NCBI GenBank assembly: GCA_947496535.1
Contig: CANMDE010000001.1
Location: 682,001-746,000 of the forward strand
Length of the DNA stretch: 64,000 bases
Source: an uncultured Paracoccaceae bacterium
Lineage (GTDB): Bacteria > Pseudomonadota > Alphaproteobacteria > Rhodobacterales > Rhodobacteraceae
Reading direction: 5' to 3'
Made by a program: the position numbers and the translations under genes. How positions within the stretch are numbered: the stretch's first letter is position 1; every line of letters starts with the position of its first letter. Shown piece by piece: positions 59,269-64,000 of the stretch. A model generated the notes under the pieces. That model was not told where the DNA came from, ran no database searches, and saw only the letters and a list, made by a program, of their open reading frames with translations.

Positions 59269-60078
59269 ATGGGCAAGATGATCATGGTCGTGGTGACTTT
59301 GCTGACCGCTCTGTCGTCTAAAGCGGCAGCAACTGAGCGTGTGATTTGCACGATTGCGTGGGAGATCGGAGCACCGGCCCCTTTGGTTTCGGAAGGACAG
59401 TGCGATGAGAAGATTTCACCGGCTTCCACATTCAAAATCGCTATCAGCTTGATGGGATTCGACAGCGGTATCCTGACGGGACCGGATGCACCGGAATGGC
59501 CGTTCAACGCCGGCTATCTGGACTGGCGCCCCGAGTGGAAGCAAGCCACTACGCCGCAAACGTGGCTGAGATATTCGGTCGTCTGGTATTCGCAGCAGAT
59601 CACCCAGAGGCTCGGTGCGGACCGTTTTTCTGCTTATGTTCACGCCTTTGGCTATGGAAACGAAGATGTTTCCGGGGACGCGAGAACCAACAACGGGCTG
59701 ACCCATGCTTGGTTGAGTTCTTCGCTCCAGATATCGCCATCGGAACAGGTTGGCTTCCTTAGCCGCATGCTGGAAGGCAAGCTGCCGGTATCTGACGCCG
59801 CAGTTACGCAGACCATGGCCATTATGGAGCATAACGCGCTACCGAGTGGATGGAACACCTTTGGCAAAACCGGTTCCGGTCTGCCGTTCGGACCGGATGG
59901 CGAGCATCTAAATGGTCAGCCGTTCGGCTGGTACGTGGGATGGGCCGAAAAGGGCGACCGGCAGGTGGTCTTCGCACGGCTGGTCAGGTTTGACGAGCGG
60001 CCCGATCAGACACCCGGAGCAATTGCAAGGGATGGTTTGCTGGAAAACCTTTTTGCATCCGGTGGTCCGCTGTTCTAG
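59269..60078 (+). CDS. Class D (OXA-type) beta-lactamase
   Basis: 269 residues with a signal peptide (1-21). All class D motifs are present: Ser53-T-F-Lys56 (PASTFK), Ser103-V-V (YSVVWYSQQ), Tyr129-Gly-Asn131 (FGYGN), and Lys200-Thr-Gly (FGKTGSG). It hydrolyses beta-lactams in the periplasm; the spectrum is unknown. The next gene, a LysR regulator, begins 36 bases later on the same strand. It appears chromosomal, not in a gene cassette. Confidence 0.93.
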   Translation: MGKMIMVVVTLLTALSSKAAATERVICTIAWEIGAPAPLVSEGQCDEKISPASTFKIAISLMGFDSGILTGPDAPEWPFNAGYLDWRPEWKQATTPQTWLRYSVVWYSQQITQRLGADRFSAYVHAFGYGNEDVSGDARTNNGLTHAWLSSSLQISPSEQVGFLSRMLEGKLPVSDAAVTQTMAIMEHNALPSGWNTFGKTGSGLPFGPDGEHLNGQPFGWYVGWAEKGDRQVVFARLVRFDERPDQTPGAIARDGLLENLFASGGPLF

Positions 60079-60113
60079 CTGTTTCCCCGGCCTTCGCCTT
60101 GCGAAATAAGCCA

Positions 60114-60989
60114 ATGGACACGCCCAATATGAACACTGATCTCTTGCGCGATTTTCTGCGTTGTGCGGAAACATCCAGCCTGACCAGAGCTGCGGTACTA
60201 CGTAACACCACGCAGTCCAACATCAGCAAGCGGCTGCGGGCATTGGAGAACTATCTGGGCCAGACACTGATCGACCGGAGCGACCGGCCGATCACCCTGA
60301 CCCAGGCGGGGCGAGATTTCCTGCCAGTGGCCAGACAGATTCTGTCTGAGATCGACAAGTTCACGGGACGTTCTGCACCATGGCATTCCTCTGAAGGAGG
60401 TCTATCCATCGTGATGCCCCACAGCGCAACAGTGATGGTATTTCCGCTTTTCAAGGAATGGCTTTCTCACCACATACCCGACATGTTCTTTGCCCCCATG
60501 ATTGCAAACCACGATATGGCTGCGCATATGATCGCGCATTCTGAAGTCGACCTCGCCATCGTCACTCGGCATCCTGATGTCCCCATAGATGAGAGATTTA
60601 CAGTGTTCCAGGCGGCAGATATCGCATCAGACCGCCTCGTCATGGTAACATCGCCGAGAGCCGCCAAACAGAAGACGGGGCCGATACATGTCTCGCACGA
60701 ACTGACCTATATCGGGCAGATCTGGCAGGCAAACCGTGATCAATCGCTTGCTTCGAACGAAGTTCAGCACGGCATGGCCGCTGACATCTGGGCCTATTGC
60801 CTTGCCGGGCGGGGGCGCGGTGTATTGCCGGCATCACTGGTAGAAGCGGACATCGAAGCAGGCAGACTCGCTCTATGCACTTGGGGGAAGGACGTGGCGT
60901 ACAGGATTTCTCTCTACTGCTCTCCTCGAGCGCATCGCCGGGCCAAACGCATTTGGGCGTTTTGTGCTGAAAACCAAGTTCACGAATGA
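60114..60989 (+). CDS. LysR-family regulator downstream of the beta-lactamase gene
   Basis: 291 residues from ATG 60114 (TTG 60099 is an alternative). HTH: FLRCAETSSLTRAAVLRNTTQSNISKRLRALENYLGQTLIDRSD, followed by a substrate-binding domain. Cotranscription with the class D gene is possible from 36-base spacing, unlike the divergent AmpR arrangement. Confidence 0.86.
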   Translation: MDTPNMNTDLLRDFLRCAETSSLTRAAVLRNTTQSNISKRLRALENYLGQTLIDRSDRPITLTQAGRDFLPVARQILSEIDKFTGRSAPWHSSEGGLSIVMPHSATVMVFPLFKEWLSHHIPDMFFAPMIANHDMAAHMIAHSEVDLAIVTRHPDVPIDERFTVFQAADIASDRLVMVTSPRAAKQKTGPIHVSHELTYIGQIWQANRDQSLASNEVQHGMAADIWAYCLAGRGRGVLPASLVEADIEAGRLALCTWGKDVAYRISLYCSPRAHRRAKRIWAFCAENQVHE

Positions 60990-61056
60990 TCGTTTTTTGT
61001 CCTGCAAATCTGTCACGGCGATTAGCCCCAAATAACCCGCTAACTCCTTCACTCTC

Positions 61057-62352
61057 CTACCCCGCAAACAAAACCTTCCCCGCCACCCAGACATCTCGCA
61101 CCGCCCTGTCATCTCCCATCATGATCGTTGGGAAAAGTGCGTCCCAGATATCATCTGCCTTTGCTTGCCGTTGCGCTATGGCCGGGGTGGAGCTTAGTTC
61201 CAGTACCGTGATGTCTGCCATGGCTCCTGTGCCCAGATGGCCGATTTCTCCGCTCATGTGCAGCGTTTGGGCGCTGCCTTCGGTGGCCAGCCACATCAGT
61301 TGGGCCGGGTGCAGGGCGGCGCCGCGGAGCTGCCCGATTTCGTAAGCTGCCGCCATGGTCCGCAGCATTGAGAAGGATGAACCGCCACCGGTGTCTGTGG
61401 CCAACCCGATATTCAGGCCCGCTTTGGCCAGTGCCATCAGGTCGAAAAGCCCCGACCCGATAAAGGTGTTGGAGGTGGGACAGTGGATCACTGCGCCTCC
61501 CGTTTCGCGCAGCCGGTCGATCTCGCGGGGTTCGAGATGGATTGCGTGGCCGTAAAGGCCCCGTTCCCCAAGCAGCCCGTGGGCTTCGTAGGTGTCGACG
61601 TAGTCTTTTGCGTCCGGGTAGAGCTCTTTCACCCAGTGGATTTCCGGGCGCTGTTCGCTCAAGTGCGTTTGCATCAGGCAGGTCGGATTTTCGGCCCAAA
61701 GCGCGCCGAGTGCGCTGAGTTGGTCCGGCGTGGATGTAGGCGAAAACCGCGGTGTGATGGCGTAGGTGGCCCGTCCTTGTCCATGCCATTTGTTCAGCAG
61801 TGCCTTGCTGTCATCATAGGCTGATTGTGCACTGTCGCGCAGATTTTCGGGCGCGTTCCGATCCATGCAAGTTTTGCCCGCGACGACGGCCATGTTGCGG
61901 GCAGCCGCGGCGGCAAAGAACGCATCCACGCTTTCGGGGTGGATCGTGCAGAAGCTGGTCAGCGTGGTGGTTCCATGTGCAAGGGCAAGGTCAATGGTCC
62001 GATTTGCCACCTCATCGGCGTAAGCGCGGTCGCCGAAACGTGCCTCTTCAGGAAATGTATAGGTGTTGAGCCAGTCGATCAGTTGTTTGCCCCAGCTCGC
62101 GATGATCCCGGTTTGGGGGTAGTGCATATGCGCATCGACGAAACCGGCGATGATGAGCGCATCGCCATAATCGGTGATCTCCGCGTCCGGGTGGTCCCGA
62201 CGCAGGGTTGCTCCGTCGCCTGTTGCGCCGATCCGATTTCCGTCGATCAGGACGCCGCCCGCGCTGTTGAAATGGGTCACATCTTCCCATTTATCGGTCA
62301 GCGGATTGCCGGAGAAAGAAAGGGTCTGGCCCAGAAGAAGTTGTTTGGTCAT
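61057..62352 (-). CDS. guaD: Guanine deaminase
   Basis: 431 residues. GFVDAHMHYPQTGIIASWG, TSFCTIHPESVD, CLMQTHLSEQ, GHAIHLEPREID, HCPTSNTFIGSG and LATDTGGGSSFSMLRTM are guanine deaminase motifs with zinc His/Asp. It converts guanine to xanthine for purine salvage or catabolism. It is convergent with the LysR gene and divergent from mgtE. Confidence 0.94.
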   Translation of the reverse strand: MTKQLLLGQTLSFSGNPLTDKWEDVTHFNSAGGVLIDGNRIGATGDGATLRRDHPDAEITDYGDALIIAGFVDAHMHYPQTGIIASWGKQLIDWLNTYTFPEEARFGDRAYADEVANRTIDLALAHGTTTLTSFCTIHPESVDAFFAAAAARNMAVVAGKTCMDRNAPENLRDSAQSAYDDSKALLNKWHGQGRATYAITPRFSPTSTPDQLSALGALWAENPTCLMQTHLSEQRPEIHWVKELYPDAKDYVDTYEAHGLLGERGLYGHAIHLEPREIDRLRETGGAVIHCPTSNTFIGSGLFDLMALAKAGLNIGLATDTGGGSSFSMLRTMAAAYEIGQLRGAALHPAQLMWLATEGSAQTLHMSGEIGHLGTGAMADITVLELSSTPAIAQRQAKADDIWDALFPTIMMGDDRAVRDVWVAGKVLFAG

Positions 62353-62454
62353 GGCGCGACTTTATGGGGCCTGTGCGGGCGCGTAAATCGCCCAATCGCC
62401 CATTGTAGGTTTTACGTCTTGGGCTATGGTCGGCGCGGGCAGTGCGAGGGCGTT

Positions 62455-63828
62455 ATGGCAGACACCATTACCGACGAGGGTGAGGAAGCCTTTGGCATCA
62501 CAGACCGGCTTGTTGCTGATGTGCTCTCCGCGGTTGAGATCCGTGATGCTGCGTCGCTGAATGCGCTGCTGGAGCGGCTGCACCCCGCTGATATTGCCCA
62601 TTTGCTGGAACAGATCGACGGGCGCGTGCGCCGTGATCTGCTTGTGCTGCAGCAAGGTGCGGTCGATGGCGATGTCCTGTCCGAACTGGATGAGAGACTC
62701 CGCGAAGAGGTCATCGATCAGCTGGCCCCGGCAGAACTGGCTGAGGCGGTTCGCGATCTGGAAAGCGACGATGTCGTTGATTTGGTTGAATACCTCGATG
62801 ACACGCAGCAAGAGGCGGTGCTGGACGCCTTGGATGCTGGCGACCGGGTATTGGTGGAGCAGGCGCTTACCTACCCGGAGGAATCTGCCGGTCGCCATAT
62901 GCAGTCCGAACTGGTTCGCGCCCCGGCCCATTGGACCGTCGGAGAGGCGATCGATTACCTGCGGTCCGATGTTGTTTTGCCGGACCAGTTCTATCACATC
63001 ATCCTGGTTGACCCCCGCCTGAAGGCGGTGGGCTATGTCACGCTGGGCCGTGTGTTGAGCCATCCGCGTGATATGCCTTTGCTTGAATTGGCCGAGGAGA
63101 ATTTTCGCACCTTCCATGTGGCACAGGATGTGGAAGAGGTCGCGCAGGCCATTAACCACTATCACATGATCACGGCGCCGGTGGTGGACGATGATGGCCG
63201 GATCGTAGGCGTTATCACCATCGATGACGCCATGGCATTTCTGGAGGAAGAGGCCGAGGAAGATATCTTGCGTCTTGCCGGGGTGGGCGAGGGCCGCCTG
63301 TCGGACCGGGTGATTGATACAACCCGGCGACGCTTTCCGTGGCTTGCGGTCAATTTGCTGACGGCCATCCTGGCGTCATTGGTCATCGCAATGTTTGAAG
63401 AGACGATCGCCGGGCTGGTCGCCCTTGCGGTGCTCATGCCCATTGTGGCCTCGATGGGTGGAAACGCCGGGACGCAGTCGTTGACTGTGGCGGTACGCGC
63501 AATTGCAACACGCGATCTGACGGGCTCGAACGTCTGGCGCGTGATCCGGCGCGAGGTATTGGTGGGGCTGATCAACGGCCTGATCTTTGCGGTCGTGATG
63601 GGGATCGTGGGCGTGATCTGGTTTGGTTCCCCCTTATTGGGTGCCGTCATCGGGGTGGCGATGGTGATCAATCTGGTGGTGGCCGGATTGGCGGGGACGG
63701 GCATTCCCATCGTTCTGGAACGGTTAGGCGTCGACCCGGCATTGGCTTCGGGTGCATTTGTGACCACCGTCACGGACATTGTGGGCTTTCTCGCCTTTTT
63801 GGGATTGGCAGCGCTATGGTTGATTTAA
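62455..63828 (+). CDS. mgtE: Magnesium transporter MgtE
   Basis: 457 residues from ATG 62455 (MADTITDEGEEAFGI); the frame is open upstream to 61825 but that stretch runs antisense over guaD. N-domain superhelix (residues 20-130), two CBS domains (140-260; VDDDGRIVGVITIDDAMAF), then a five-helix channel with ASMGGNAGTQSL. It moves Mg2+ with gating by its cytoplasmic part. The stop overlaps the next gene start by 13 bases. Confidence 0.95.
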   Translation: MADTITDEGEEAFGITDRLVADVLSAVEIRDAASLNALLERLHPADIAHLLEQIDGRVRRDLLVLQQGAVDGDVLSELDERLREEVIDQLAPAELAEAVRDLESDDVVDLVEYLDDTQQEAVLDALDAGDRVLVEQALTYPEESAGRHMQSELVRAPAHWTVGEAIDYLRSDVVLPDQFYHIILVDPRLKAVGYVTLGRVLSHPRDMPLLELAEENFRTFHVAQDVEEVAQAINHYHMITAPVVDDDGRIVGVITIDDAMAFLEEEAEEDILRLAGVGEGRLSDRVIDTTRRRFPWLAVNLLTAILASLVIAMFEETIAGLVALAVLMPIVASMGGNAGTQSLTVAVRAIATRDLTGSNVWRVIRREVLVGLINGLIFAVVMGIVGVIWFGSPLLGAVIGVAMVINLVVAGLAGTGIPIVLERLGVDPALASGAFVTTVTDIVGFLAFLGLAALWLI

Positions 63829-64000
63829 GCGTCAAGAAAGATACCGCCCGAAAGGCCGCGTTTGCACGTCGCAAAGAGGCCCATGCATTGGATGATGGCG
63901 CCGCTGCTGGGTATCTCAGTGAAGTTCTGGCGGGATATCGTGGCGTTCCGCTGGCGGGTTACATGGCCATGCGGACAGAAATTGATCCGACCGCCGCCAT
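63816..64000 (+). CDS. 5-formyltetrahydrofolate cyclo-ligase, N-terminal part
   Basis: About 61 codons from ATG 63816, cut by the window end. DLSVKKDTARKAAFARRKEAH and GYRGVPLAGYMAMRTEIDP match 5-FCL proteins of Rhodobacteraceae. It makes 5,10-methenyl-THF from folinate. It overlaps mgtE by 13 bases. Confidence 0.85.
   Translation, partial: MVDLSVKKDTARKAAFARRKEAHALDDGAAAGYLSEVLAGYRGVPLAGYMAMRTEIDPTAA

Noticed and set aside
61825..62454. Long upstream extension of mgtE
   Set aside because: It runs antisense over guaD; the protein family starts at ATG 62455.
1..64000. CRISPR arrays, tRNA and rRNA genes
   Set aside because: No regular spacer/repeat pattern and no cloverleaf or rRNA signature found by eye.

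Overview
The window looks like a chromosome segment of a marine alphaproteobacterium of the Rhodobacteraceae, probably the Roseobacter group. This rests on recognisable protein families (GatCA, RluB, TadA, L33, MgtE, Bax inhibitor-1, CreA), on alphaproteobacterial gene neighbourhoods and on a class A RNase P RNA. No rRNA, tRNA or CRISPR array was seen. The identification is by eye, without any database search.

Layout. (1) 1-12.8 kb is core-like: a minus-strand membrane/toxic-anion cluster (SPFH protein, DUF2927 lipoprotein, TelA, XpaC, a small membrane protein, TerC), then rluB, tadA, a ceramidase-like protein, gatCA, an Excalibur lipoprotein, an AmiD-type amidase, rnpB, a cadherin-like surface protein, rpmG and a cupin. 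(2) 13.0-18.6 kb is an AT-richer module of three tyrosine recombinases plus a small coiled-coil DNA-binding-like protein, all on the minus strand, resembling the Tn554 tnpA/B/C arrangement. The largest recombinase is split at a run of six C. (3) 18.6-22.2 kb holds small accessory genes (Ner-like and XRE regulators, a DUF6634-like protein, an SRAP peptidase with an in-frame N-terminal extension). (4) 22.3-31.4 kb is a metal and envelope block: merR/merT/merF/GDCCVxC, a two-component system, a metallophosphoesterase and a PAP2 protein, a second MerR with a cation diffusion facilitator and a methyltransferase, then a YHYH protein and a Met-rich partner. An IS5-type transposase remnant follows. 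(5) 31.9-42.5 kb is a membrane and stress block: MscS, DUF2254, DUF202, EEP phosphatase, DUF3618/holin-like/tail-anchored trio, a Crp/Fnr regulator, PRC-barrel, GlsB, CsbD, a 24-residue membrane peptide, CreA, an AI-2E family transporter and a formate/nitrite transporter. (6) 42.9-51.9 kb is accessory: a secreted ClpP-fold protein, a nested palindrome, an HNH endonuclease, a HEPN-like protein, and a two-gene unit made of a membrane coiled-coil protein and a 1239-residue TPR / GreA-B-C-like / PIN protein. (7) 52.6-64 kb returns to core-like genes: Bax inhibitor-1, DUF1127, LysR/quinone oxidoreductase, XRE, hisN-like phosphatase, 8-oxoguanine-deaminase-like amidohydrolase, a CAP lipoprotein, a class D beta-lactamase with a LysR, guanine deaminase, mgtE and the start of 5-formyltetrahydrofolate cyclo-ligase.

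How the parts work together. The 13-52 kb stretch reads as a composite genomic island carried or assembled beside the recombinase module, with metal transport, envelope stress and candidate defence cargo. The most interesting candidates are the TPR/GreAB-C/PIN two-gene system, the recombinase split at a perfect slippery heptamer, and a triple CCGAC element with 11-bp spacing found identically in two distant intergenic regions.
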